This document shows, in pieces, positions 1 to 7,306 of a DNA stretch of 39,206 nucleotides. The translations under genes were made by a program, and so were the position numbers. Origin of the DNA: an uncultured Lachnospiraceae bacterium (GTDB taxonomy: Bacteria > Bacillota > Clostridia > Lachnospirales > Lachnospiraceae); contig CANQDA010000032.1 in NCBI GenBank assembly GCA_947591155.1, positions 1 through 39,206 of the forward strand, given 5' to 3'. Every line of letters begins with the position of its first letter. Position 1 is the stretch's first letter. The notes beneath the pieces are model-generated. The model was not told the origin of the DNA and searched no databases. It saw only the letters and a program-made list of their open reading frames with translations.

Positions 1-3
1 TGC

Positions 4-27
4 ACCACATTATACAGATAATGTGGT
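4..27. promoter_or_regulatory. Perfect 10-bp inverted repeat upstream of the helicase gene
   Basis: ACCACATTAT and ATAATGTGGT form a perfect dyad separated by ACAG, ending about 50 bases before the helicase start. It could be an operator for a dimeric regulator, or the hairpin of an upstream gene cut off by the window edge. No T-run follows, which argues against an intrinsic terminator. The function is unknown. Confidence 0.4.
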
Positions 28-78
28 AAACGTCCGAAATGTGATAAGTGCTTTTCTAGACGACAGGAGTGGATGACC

Positions 79-2166
79 ATGGGCATTCGGCTGTATGAGC
101 ACAACCAAACTGCATATAACGCGGCGCTTGTTATGTTGGCGGAAAAGGGCCGCGCGGCCGTGATTCATCCGACCGGTACGGGGAAGTCCTTCATCGGGTT
201 CAGGCTTTGCGAGGACTTTCCGGATAAGACGGTCTGTTGGCTGTCACCTTCGGAATATATCTTTCGGACACAATTGGAGAACTGGCGGGCGGCGGGCGGC
301 TTCAATCTGGCAAACATCCGCTTCTATACCTACGCGCGGCTCATGTTGATGGAAGCAGAGGAGATCGCACAGATCCGCCCGGACTACATAATTTTGGATG
401 AGTTCCATCGTGCCGGGGCACAGATGTGGGGACAGGGCGTGCAGCGCCTGTTGGCACATTACCCGGAAGTCCCGGTACTCGGCCTCTCCGCGACGAACGT
501 CCGCTACCTGGACGGGCAGCGGGACATGGCCGACGAGCTCTTCAACGGGAATATTGCCTCGGAGATGACGCTCGGCGACGCGATCGTGCGCGGTATTCTG
601 AACCCTCCGAAGTATGTGCTCTCGATGTACTCCTGTCAGAAGGAACTGGAGCGCTACCGCGACTGCGCGAAAAATGCCAAGAGCAAGGCGGTGCGTGCGG
701 AGGCGGAGAAGTATCTTGAGGCTCTGCGGCGTGCGCTTGAGAAGGCGGACGGGCTGGATGAGATCTTTCGGAAGCATATGGAAAATAAATTCGGGAAATA
801 TCTCGTCTTCTGCGCGGACTATGAGCACATGCAGGAGATGATCGCAAAAGTCCCGGAATGGTTCGCGAAGGTGGATCCGGAGCCGCATGTCTATTCGGTC
901 TACTCGGAGGACGCGCAGGCGGAGGAGGAGTTCGCAAGGTTCAAGGCGGACGGAAGCGATCACCTGAAGCTCTTGTTCTGCATCGACATGCTGAACGAAG
1001 GTATCCACGTTGACGACGTGAGCGGGGTGATCCTGCTGCGGCCGACGATCTCGCCGATCATCTATAAGCAGCAGATCGGGAGGGCATTGTCTGCGGGGAG
1101 AAAGCAGGGCGAGAACGCCGTGATCTTCGACGTGGTGATGAACATCGAGAACCTGTACAGCATCGGGACGGTCGAGGAGGAAATGCAGGCAGCGGTCCGA
1201 TATTACCGGGACCGAGGGGAAACCGGACTGATCGTCAATGAGCACTTCCACATCACGGATGAGATGCAGGACTGCATGAAGCTGTTTCGGAAATTGAACG
1301 AGACACTGGGAGCTTCGTGGGAGCTGATGTATCAGGCGGCGGAACAATACTTTGAGATACATGGAAATCTGGAAGCGACGAAGCGGTATGTGACGGAGGA
1401 CGGACTGTCGTTGGGACAGTGGCTTGACACGCAGCGCAAGGTACGCGCGGGGAAGGTGAAGGGCGTCCTCACGGAGGTGCAGATCGCGCGATTGGATCAA
1501 CTGGGTATGCGCTGGGATTCGAAGGCGGACCGAAACTGGGAGCGGTATTTCGCTGCGGCGCAGGCGTACTACCAGGAGCACGGGAATCTGTTGGTGAACG
1601 TGCGCGACGGGAAGTACGAAGGCGTGGACCTTGGGAAGTGGCTCGCGCAACTCCGTACATATAAGAAAAGCGGCATCCGCACCGCATACCTGACGCCGGA
1701 GCGCGTGGAAGCGCTGGGAAAGGTCGGGATGATCTGGGATGTGCCGGACTATCTCTGGGAGCAGAACTATCACGCGGCGCTGCAGTATTACCGGGAACAC
1801 GGGAATCTGGACGTACCCTATTACTATGTGACACCAGACGGCATGAAGCTTGGCGTCTGGATCGCGAATACGAGGTTTGCCAGGAGAACCAAAGGAACCG
1901 GACGAGCTGAGCTGAGCAACGACCAGATCGCGCGACTCGACGAGCTTGGGATGCTCTGGGAGAACAAGAATAACGCGATCTGGGAGCGATCTTACGCGGC
2001 CGCCTGCCGCTACCGGAAGAAGTACGGCAACCTGAATATCCCAGTCGCCTACGTGACCGAAGACGGCTGTCATCTGGGACGTTGGCTCAGAAATCAAAAG
2101 AAATCTTTCCATAAAAATATCGATAAAGACCGCAGAAAAAAGCTGGAAGCGATCGGGATAGAGTAG
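79..2166 (+). CDS. DEAD/DEAH-like helicase with four helicase-associated domains
   Basis: This is a superfamily 2 helicase of about 695 residues. Walker A HPTGTGKS lies at about residues 30-37 and a DEFH motif II at about 107-110. The C-terminal helicase half carries QQIGRAL, the arginine-finger motif VI. From about residue 413 to the end there are four copies of the helicase-associated (HA) repeat, each of the form W-x5-A-x3-Y-x4-GNL...G-x2-LG-x-W and ending in LGMxW or similar. Such proteins presumably remodel nucleic acid, but the HA family has no settled function and is common on plasmids, phages and islands. AGGAG at 65-69 sits 9 bases before the ATG at 79 and only 3 before an in-frame ATG at 73, so the second is preferred. 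The gene is GC-rich like the right flank and may be unrelated to the polysaccharide operon. Confidence 0.85.
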   Translation: MGIRLYEHNQTAYNAALVMLAEKGRAAVIHPTGTGKSFIGFRLCEDFPDKTVCWLSPSEYIFRTQLENWRAAGGFNLANIRFYTYARLMLMEAEEIAQIRPDYIILDEFHRAGAQMWGQGVQRLLAHYPEVPVLGLSATNVRYLDGQRDMADELFNGNIASEMTLGDAIVRGILNPPKYVLSMYSCQKELERYRDCAKNAKSKAVRAEAEKYLEALRRALEKADGLDEIFRKHMENKFGKYLVFCADYEHMQEMIAKVPEWFAKVDPEPHVYSVYSEDAQAEEEFARFKADGSDHLKLLFCIDMLNEGIHVDDVSGVILLRPTISPIIYKQQIGRALSAGRKQGENAVIFDVVMNIENLYSIGTVEEEMQAAVRYYRDRGETGLIVNEHFHITDEMQDCMKLFRKLNETLGASWELMYQAAEQYFEIHGNLEATKRYVTEDGLSLGQWLDTQRKVRAGKVKGVLTEVQIARLDQLGMRWDSKADRNWERYFAAAQAYYQEHGNLLVNVRDGKYEGVDLGKWLAQLRTYKKSGIRTAYLTPERVEALGKVGMIWDVPDYLWEQNYHAALQYYREHGNLDVPYYYVTPDGMKLGVWIANTRFARRTKGTGRAELSNDQIARLDELGMLWENKNNAIWERSYAAACRYRKKYGNLNIPVAYVTEDGCHLGRWLRNQKKSFHKNIDKDRRKKLEAIGIE

Positions 2167-2190
2167 AAAAAAGTTAAGCAACTTTTTCTA
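2165..2190 (+). terminator. Possible A/T-rich terminator after the helicase
   Basis: AAAAAGTT and AACTTTTT pair around an AAGC loop at the helicase stop codon, and the right arm doubles as a short T-run. The stem is weak (two G-C pairs), so the call is tentative. The symmetry would let it work in both directions. Confidence 0.35.
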
Positions 2191-2246
2191 AATACAGGAT
2201 GGGAACATAAGGCGGGAAGGCTGGAAAGCCGGAAAGCCGGATTTTA

Positions 2247-2274
2247 TTGATATTGATATAAGCATTATTATAGG
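2247..2274 (+). promoter_or_regulatory. Candidate sigma-A promoter of the loaP/polysaccharide operon
   Basis: TTGATA (2247-2252), a 16-base spacer and TATAGG (2269-2274) resemble a housekeeping promoter inside an AT-rich patch of the otherwise GC-rich 320-base gap before loaP. Transcription from here would give a leader of roughly 200 bases. A second overlapping TTGATA starts at 2253. The -10 match is imperfect. Confidence 0.4.
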
Positions 2275-2295
2275 CAATTCAGAAGAACCTGGAAA

Positions 2296-2407
2296 GGAAA
2301 CATGGGTCATGAGACAATGTTTCCGCGGAAAGGGGTCATAACAGCCACGGCATATCCGGGCAGCCAGTACAGGGCAGGCCGGAATGGCGAAGCCATGCCC
2401 CCGGATG
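2296..2407 (+). promoter_or_regulatory. Structured leader RNA upstream of loaP
   Basis: The leader can form several hairpins. GGAAACAT (2296-2303) pairs with ATGTTTCC (2317-2324). ATCCGGG (2354-2360) can close with CCCGGAT (2400-2406), enclosing the hairpin ATGGC-gaa-GCCAT (2384-2396). LoaP-type antiterminators are known to act through an RNA hairpin in the leader of the operon they control, so one of these could be the loading element. That role is inference from position and foldability. No T-run follows, so these are not obvious terminators. The rest of the gap up to 2486 holds only the loaP ribosome site (AGAAGGAGA, near 2471). Confidence 0.4.
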
Positions 2408-2486
2408 ACATAAATAAGAGCTGCCGGGCGGACTGGGTAGAGATGCTAAAAGGGCGAATAGACAGATAACAGAAGGAGATTTAGGT

Positions 2487-3071
2487 ATGTCGTGGTATGT
2501 GATACAGACCTATACGGGGAGAGAGGAACAGCTCGTGGAGATGATCCGCCGCATCGTGCCGCGGAACTGCTGCGGCGAGTGCTTTGTGATCTACTCCGAG
2601 CAGCTGCGGCACAGGCAGCAGGAGAACCAGGTCCATGTGCTACGGCTGTTCCCGGGTTATGTTTTTGTCTCTTCCAATAACATAGGACAGCTTTTCCATT
2701 ATCTGAAAAGGGTTCCTGCCATGTCAAGGATCATGGCGGCGGATGACTTCGCTTTCACGCCGCTCTATGACGGGGAGGCGGAATTCCTGCTCGGGATCAT
2801 GGATGAGGACCATGTCGTGCGGCTCTCCTACGTGGCGACCGACGGCAGGGACCATGTGACGTACCTGGCGGGACCGCTGGAGCAGTGCCGGGCACAGATC
2901 CAGTCCTACCGTTTTCGCAAGCGCTACGCGGTAGTCCGGCTGATGCTGGAAGGCCGCGGGAAGGAAGTAAAACTGGGAATCATCCTGAACGACGATGTCC
3001 GCAGGGAACTGGCGTACGGGAGAAGGTGGAGGCGCTGGTGGAGAAGCTGGAAAAATATATGCCCCCGGTGA
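2487..3071 (+). CDS. loaP: LoaP-type transcription antiterminator (NusG paralogue), frameshifted
   Basis: The product starts with the NGN fold typical of NusG/LoaP: WYVIQTYTGREEQL at the N-terminus and LFPGYVFV near residue 55. A first KOW-like segment spans roughly residues 130-173. LoaP proteins are encoded at the head of polysaccharide and antibiotic operons in Bacillota and let RNA polymerase read through internal terminators, which fits this position exactly. After about residue 176 the reading frame turns into an Arg/Trp-rich tail and stops at 3071. The proper continuation, including another KOW-like domain, lies in the -1 frame up to 3295. The likely cause is loss of one base near 3012-3014, since adding one restores RRELAVREKVEALVEKL. 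No slippery heptamer is visible there. The surviving 194-residue protein still has NGN plus one KOW, so partial activity is possible. Start: ATG after AAGGAGA. Confidence 0.75.
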   Translation: MSWYVIQTYTGREEQLVEMIRRIVPRNCCGECFVIYSEQLRHRQQENQVHVLRLFPGYVFVSSNNIGQLFHYLKRVPAMSRIMAADDFAFTPLYDGEAEFLLGIMDEDHVVRLSYVATDGRDHVTYLAGPLEQCRAQIQSYRFRKRYAVVRLMLEGRGKEVKLGIILNDDVRRELAYGRRWRRWWRSWKNICPR

Positions 3072-3295
3072 TGGAAAAGGAGCCCGGAAGCATGTACAAA
3101 ACGGGACAGGGGAATGAAAGACCTGTACTCCAGTTCGCACCGGGCGACCGGGTGCTTGTCATGGAAGGCGTGTTCGAGGGAAGCATAGCAACGGTCAGCC
3201 AGACGAAGAAAGATATTTTGAAGATCACCGTGCAGATGTTCGGGCGGCAGATCCCGGTGGAGGTTTCCGCGTGGGATGTAAATAAGATCAAATAG
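3014..3295 (+). pseudogene. Detached C-terminal KOW-like domain of the broken loaP
   Basis: In the frame beginning VREKVEALVEKLEKYM, the sequence gives an acidic/basic helical linker and then a KOW-type module (FAPGDRVLVMEGVFEGSIATV...VQMFGRQIPVEV). This is the form expected at the end of a NusG-like protein. It has no convincing ribosome site or start of its own and directly continues the 2487-3071 frame if one base is restored. With it, the ancestral LoaP would be about 269 residues, long for the family (usually near 170-180), because it carries a second KOW-like domain. Confidence 0.65.
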
Positions 3296-3311
3296 ATGGA
3301 AAAAGAACAGG

Positions 3312-3354
3312 CTTCTCCTGTCTGGCACGGAAACGCCGGACGGGGGAAGTTTTT
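3312..3354 (+). terminator. Strong intrinsic terminator between loaP and the polysaccharide genes
   Basis: CTTCTCCTGTCTGGC (3312-3326) pairs over all 15 positions with GCCGGACGGGGGAAG (3335-3349), three of them G-U, around the loop ACGGAAAC. TTTTT (3350-3354) follows at once. This is a textbook rho-independent terminator placed 33 bases before the first glycan gene and directly after the antiterminator gene. It is the natural target for LoaP read-through. An A-run at 3300-3304 lies before the stem, so it may also act in the other direction. Confidence 0.85.
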
Positions 3355-3386
3355 CATCTAAGAAAGATTGGGGAGGGAGATATGCC

Positions 3387-4826
3387 ATGTACAGGAAGCT
3401 CGCGCAGGGCTGGCTGAAGCACCTGGATTTCATTGTGCTGGATCTGCTGTGCCTGCATGTGGCGTTCGTGTTTGCCTATATGATGCGGCACGGATCGCAT
3501 AATCCCTATGCCGCAGAGAATTACAGAGCCATCGCGCTTATCTTTACGCTGACGGATCTGCTGCTCATTGTGTTTTTCAGTCCTTTGTCTGGTGTACTGA
3601 AACGAGGATTGCGCAGGGAGTTCACGACGACGCTTGTCCACACGGTCCTGCTTGCGGTCACGGTTTCATTCTACCTGTTTTCGGTGCAGAATGCGGAGGT
3701 ATACTCCCGTATCTTCTATTATACAATGCTGGCGGCCTATTTCTGCCTGACTCTGTCAGTGCGGCTTGGCTGGAAAGTGGTGCTGAGGAAGAACCCGATC
3801 CGGGACAGGACGGTGCTTTTCCTGCTTGTGTCCTCGCAGAACGCGGAGCAGACTGTCAGGGACATCCGGGAGAACAGCCACGGGCTGTACCGGTTGTCCG
3901 GGATGGCGGTGCTGGACCGGGACATGAGAGGACAGGAGATCAGCGGCGTGCCGGTGACGGCGTGCAGGGAAAACGTCGAAGAGTACCTGAAGCGGGAATG
4001 GGTGGACGAGGTGCTGGTCGCGGTGGACACATCTTTTGACGATATGTATCAAGCCCTTATCGACATGGGACTGGTCGTACATATCAGGCTGGAGGGTTTG
4101 AGACTCTGCGCGGAAGAGCGCCAGACGGTCGAGCACATCGGGAACAGCACGGTGCTGACCTGCAGCCTCGGCAGCGTTACTTTGGGACAGGCGTTTGTGA
4201 AGAGGACGATGGATATATTAGGCGGATCCATCGGCTGTGCGCTGACCGGTCTGCTGTACCTCGCGCTCGCCCCGGTAATCTATCTGAATTCGCCCGGCCC
4301 GGTCTTCTTCGCGCAGACGCGCGTGGGGCGCAACGGGAAGAAATTCAGGATGTACAAGTTCCGCAGCATGTGCCCGGACGCGGAAGCGCGCAAGGCGGAG
4401 GTGGCCGCAGCCTGCGGGCTGGACGGGCAGATGATGTTCAAGTCCGGGGAGGACCCGCGGATCATCGGCTCAAAGGTACTGCCGGATGGGACATACAAAA
4501 AAGGGATCGGCAATTTCATCCGTGACTGGAGCCTGGACGAGTTCCCACAGTTCTTCAACGTGCTGAAAGGCGACATGAGCCTCGTGGGCACGCGCCCGCC
4601 GACGGTGGACGAGTGGGAGAAGTACGAGGCGCACCACCGGGCACGTATGTCGGTCCGCCCGGGAATCACCGGCCTGTGGCAGGTGAGCGGGAGGAGTAAT
4701 ATCTCTGATTTTGAAGAAGTCGTGGAGCTGGACAGGCAGTACATATGTGGCTGGAGCCTGTGGCTGGACATGAAGATCCTGCTGAAGACGGTGAAGGTGG
4801 TCTTCAGAAGGGACGGGGCGATGTGA
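3387..4826 (+). CDS. Undecaprenyl-phosphate sugar phosphotransferase (initiating glycosyltransferase)
   Basis: This is a 479-residue membrane protein of the polyprenyl-phosphate hexose-1-phosphate transferase family (WbaP/CpsE type). It loads the first sugar phosphate onto undecaprenyl phosphate at the inner face of the membrane. Several membrane segments fill about residues 10-130, a Rossmann-like middle domain follows, and the catalytic domain starts near residue 268 (KRTMDILGGSIG). It shows KFRSM, SLDEFPQFFNVLKGDMSLVG, RPP and RPGITGLWQVSGR in the usual order. The length is normal for the long form. GGAGGG at 3373-3378 precedes the ATG. Which sugar is used cannot be read from the sequence. 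The gene is still GC-rich, unlike the AT-rich genes that follow. Confidence 0.93.
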   Translation: MYRKLAQGWLKHLDFIVLDLLCLHVAFVFAYMMRHGSHNPYAAENYRAIALIFTLTDLLLIVFFSPLSGVLKRGLRREFTTTLVHTVLLAVTVSFYLFSVQNAEVYSRIFYYTMLAAYFCLTLSVRLGWKVVLRKNPIRDRTVLFLLVSSQNAEQTVRDIRENSHGLYRLSGMAVLDRDMRGQEISGVPVTACRENVEEYLKREWVDEVLVAVDTSFDDMYQALIDMGLVVHIRLEGLRLCAEERQTVEHIGNSTVLTCSLGSVTLGQAFVKRTMDILGGSIGCALTGLLYLALAPVIYLNSPGPVFFAQTRVGRNGKKFRMYKFRSMCPDAEARKAEVAAACGLDGQMMFKSGEDPRIIGSKVLPDGTYKKGIGNFIRDWSLDEFPQFFNVLKGDMSLVGTRPPTVDEWEKYEAHHRARMSVRPGITGLWQVSGRSNISDFEEVVELDRQYICGWSLWLDMKILLKTVKVVFRRDGAM

Positions 4827-4943
4827 GGGGGATGGGCACACGTAAAATAAATCCGGTTCGTGGCGATGAAAGAGCCACAGCGGCATTATCGGACTGTATA
4901 GTAACCCTATATTCAAAACAGTACCTACTGATAGGAGATTGCA

Positions 4944-5393
4944 ATGAAAGTATGCTTAGTTAGCTCTTCTGGAGGGCATCTAACTCACCTATATATGTTA
5001 AAACCATTTTGGCAGGATAAAGAGCGATTTTGGGTGACGTTTGATAAAGACGATGCGAAAAGCCTTTTGAAGGGCGAAAAAATGTACCCCTGCTACTATC
5101 CCACAAACAGAAGTCTCAAAGCGCTTATCATCAACACGAAACTGGCTTGGAAGCTTCTTAAAACCGAAAAGCCGGACTTAATTATATCTTCTGGGGCAGC
5201 GGTTGCAGTTCCATTTTTCTGGCTTGGAAAACTGTTCGGAGCTAAGCTCGTTTACATTGAGGTTTTTGATCGGATCAACAAACCTACAATGACAGGAAAA
5301 ATGGTTTACCCTATTACAGATAAATTTATCGTTGAGTGGGAGGAAATGAAAAAGGTTTATCCAAAGGCAATAAATTTAGGAAGTATATTTTAG
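4944..5393 (+). CDS. pssD: PssD/Alg14-like polysaccharide biosynthesis subunit
   Basis: The 149-residue product matches the Alg14-like half of a two-subunit glycosyltransferase (PssD, Cps14F, EpsE type). It has VSSSGGHLTHL at the N-terminus and LIISSGAAVAVPFFWLGKLFGAKLVYIEVFDRI in the middle. This subunit anchors the catalytic partner at the membrane and helps bind the lipid acceptor. It transfers the second sugar of the repeat unit in known systems. The partner PssE follows after 11 bases. ATAGGAG lies just before the ATG. This is the first clearly AT-rich gene of the island. Confidence 0.88.
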   Translation: MKVCLVSSSGGHLTHLYMLKPFWQDKERFWVTFDKDDAKSLLKGEKMYPCYYPTNRSLKALIINTKLAWKLLKTEKPDLIISSGAAVAVPFFWLGKLFGAKLVYIEVFDRINKPTMTGKMVYPITDKFIVEWEEMKKVYPKAINLGSIF

Positions 5394-5404
5394 GAAGTGT
5401 AAGA

Positions 5405-5914
5405 ATGATTTTTATTACGGTCGGTACACATGAGCAGCCGTTTAACAGGCTCATTAAAGCAATAGATAGAATGAAAGCCGGGAACGTTTTCAACGATGAT
5501 GTTATTATTCAGACCGGTTATTCGACATATGAGCCAAAGTTTTGTGAGTGGCAGAAATTGTATCCATATGATGAGATGGTCGAACTTGTGAATCAAGCGC
5601 GAATTGTGATAACCCATGGAGGACCTTCCAGTTTTATAATGCCGCTTCAGATTGGAAAAATTCCCATCGTTGTTCCCCGGAAAAAGCAATATGGTGAACA
5701 CGTTAATGATCATCAGCTAGAGTTTAGCAGGGAAGTTGAGAAGCGGTTTGGAAATATTATTGTGGCAGAGGATGACGAGAGATTTAAATTGGCAATTGTA
5801 AATTATGATGCTTATGTATCTTCCAAAACTCATGGGATAATCAGTAATAATAATAAATTTGTCAAGGACTTTGAAAGAGAAATCGACAAAATGTTTAAGG
5901 GGATAAAGTTGTGA
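5405..5914 (+). CDS. pssE: PssE/Alg13-like glycosyltransferase subunit
   Basis: The 169-residue protein is the catalytic, nucleotide-sugar-binding partner of PssD (Alg13, Cps14G type). It begins MIFITVGTHEQPFNRLI and carries the family motif ITHGGPSSFIMPL followed by PIVVPR and the H-V-N-D-H-Q segment near residue 100. The ATG at 5405 is chosen because it gives the canonical N-terminus and because AGGA at 5392-5395 overlaps the pssD stop. A longer frame from 5336 would overlap pssD and has no support. Translation is probably coupled to pssD. Confidence 0.88.
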   Translation: MIFITVGTHEQPFNRLIKAIDRMKAGNVFNDDVIIQTGYSTYEPKFCEWQKLYPYDEMVELVNQARIVITHGGPSSFIMPLQIGKIPIVVPRKKQYGEHVNDHQLEFSREVEKRFGNIIVAEDDERFKLAIVNYDAYVSSKTHGIISNNNKFVKDFEREIDKMFKGIKL

Positions 5915-6126
5915 TAAAAGTAGGTATAATACCCATGTGACAACTTAGTAAATGCTGGTTTATTCGATTAATAGCCTTAAAAATCACTGCAATTATTAGG
6001 AAGAACACTGTTTCAAGGCAATTGTAATCATGAGAATGATTTCCTGGAATGTCAAGTTATTTAACATTCTCCTGAGTTTTTCAAATTAGAGTTTTGTACC
6101 AGAAGAAAGGAGCAATCATTACTCAT

Positions 6127-7215
6127 ATGGAAAAGACAAAAAAAGTTCTTATAATAAGCACAGTGGGGCTGATTAAGGATGGAATTACAAGTATTATAAT
6201 CTCATATCTAAAAGCTATGGATCGCAAAGGTTTGGATATATTCGTATTAGGAACAATATGTGTTGAAAAAACAATTCGAGATGAAATAGAGGGTATGGGA
6301 TGCCAGGTGATTGATTTTCCCAATCGTAGAGAAAAACCGTTCCAATATATGATGGCTCTTATAAAGCTTATCAGAAAAGAACATATAAATATTGTTCATG
6401 CACATGGCAATAGCGGAACCATGGCGATCGAAATGACTGCAGCATGGCTTGGCGGCTGCAAAAGGAGGATAGCCCACTCCCATAATACTAAGTGTGATCA
6501 AATCAAAGCGGACAAGTTGCTAAGACCTATTTTCAACTTGTTTTATACAGATGCTTTTGCGTGTGGAGAGAATGCCGGGAAGTGGCTTTTCGGCGATAGA
6601 AGTTTCAAGGTTCTCAAAAACGGACGCGATATATCCTTGTATGCTTTTAATGAGAATGTAAGAGAAAAAGTAAGAAAAGAACTTGGCATAAAATTGCAGC
6701 TCGTAATTGGCCATGTCGGAGGGTTTGTTGAGCAAAAAAATCATCGCTTTTTACTGGAAATATACAAACAGATATTAAGAATAGAACCTATGTCAAAATT
6801 GTTTATGATCGGCGATGGACCGTTAAGATCGTCTATCGAAAAAGATGCTAGAAATATTTCAAATAATATTATATTTACAGGAAACGTTGATTGTACTGCT
6901 GACCTTTTGCAGGCTATGGATGGTATGCTTTTGCCATCATTATTTGAAGGACTTCCTTTGGTGGCTGTTGAATGGCAAATGAACGGGCTTCCTTGCTTAT
7001 TGTCAGATACTATAACTAAGGAATGTGTATTTTCAAAATCAGTAGAATTCCTTTCAATTGATGTTGATCCTGAAGTATGGGCAAAAAGAATAGTTGAAAT
7101 GGCTCATAACAATATAAGAGGCGAAGAAGCATTAGATGCAATAAAACAGGCTAAATCTGCCGGATTCGATATAAAAGACAATGCCGCATTACTCAAACAA
7201 TATTATATGTCATAA
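6127..7215 (+). CDS. Glycosyltransferase family 4 (GT-B fold)
   Basis: The 362-residue product is a retaining GT-B glycosyltransferase. The N-terminal acceptor domain (IISTVGLIKDGITS, IVHAHGNSGTMAIEM, RRIAHSHNTKC) is followed by a donor domain with GHVGGFVEQKNHRFLLEIY, LFMIGDGPLR and the catalytic E-x7-E motif in PSLFEGLPLVAVEWQ. It presumably adds one sugar to the lipid-linked repeat unit in the cytoplasm; donor and linkage are unknown. ATG 6127 follows AAAGGAG (6106-6112) at a somewhat long spacing. An upstream TTG at 6094 has no ribosome site. The 212-base gap before it is AT-rich and holds only a nine-codon frame and a small hairpin near 6026-6041. Confidence 0.88.
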   Translation: MEKTKKVLIISTVGLIKDGITSIIISYLKAMDRKGLDIFVLGTICVEKTIRDEIEGMGCQVIDFPNRREKPFQYMMALIKLIRKEHINIVHAHGNSGTMAIEMTAAWLGGCKRRIAHSHNTKCDQIKADKLLRPIFNLFYTDAFACGENAGKWLFGDRSFKVLKNGRDISLYAFNENVREKVRKELGIKLQLVIGHVGGFVEQKNHRFLLEIYKQILRIEPMSKLFMIGDGPLRSSIEKDARNISNNIIFTGNVDCTADLLQAMDGMLLPSLFEGLPLVAVEWQMNGLPCLLSDTITKECVFSKSVEFLSIDVDPEVWAKRIVEMAHNNIRGEEALDAIKQAKSAGFDIKDNAALLKQYYMS

Positions 7216-7306
7216 GTCAAAAGATGCCAAGTGTTCAGATGGAGCATGGGGATGGGATATTATTGGTTTATTGCCCGGGAAAAATGCGCTGAAAGGAAGA
7301 GTAAGT

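Noticed and set aside
244..2181. 645-codon open frame on the minus strand over the helicase gene
   Set aside because: It is a shadow of a GC-rich plus-strand gene with all helicase motifs; its translation is Leu/Arg/His-rich without recognisable domains.
3045..3060. A-rich run in loaP as a possible programmed -1 frameshift site
   Set aside because: The heptamer context does not allow good re-pairing, and the correct frame already resumes about 35 bases upstream at 3014.
5911..5940. Nine-codon frame MIKVGIIPM right after pssE, overlapping its stop
   Set aside because: It resembles the start of a nucleotide-sugar or transferase gene and may be a decayed stub, but it is too short to support a call.
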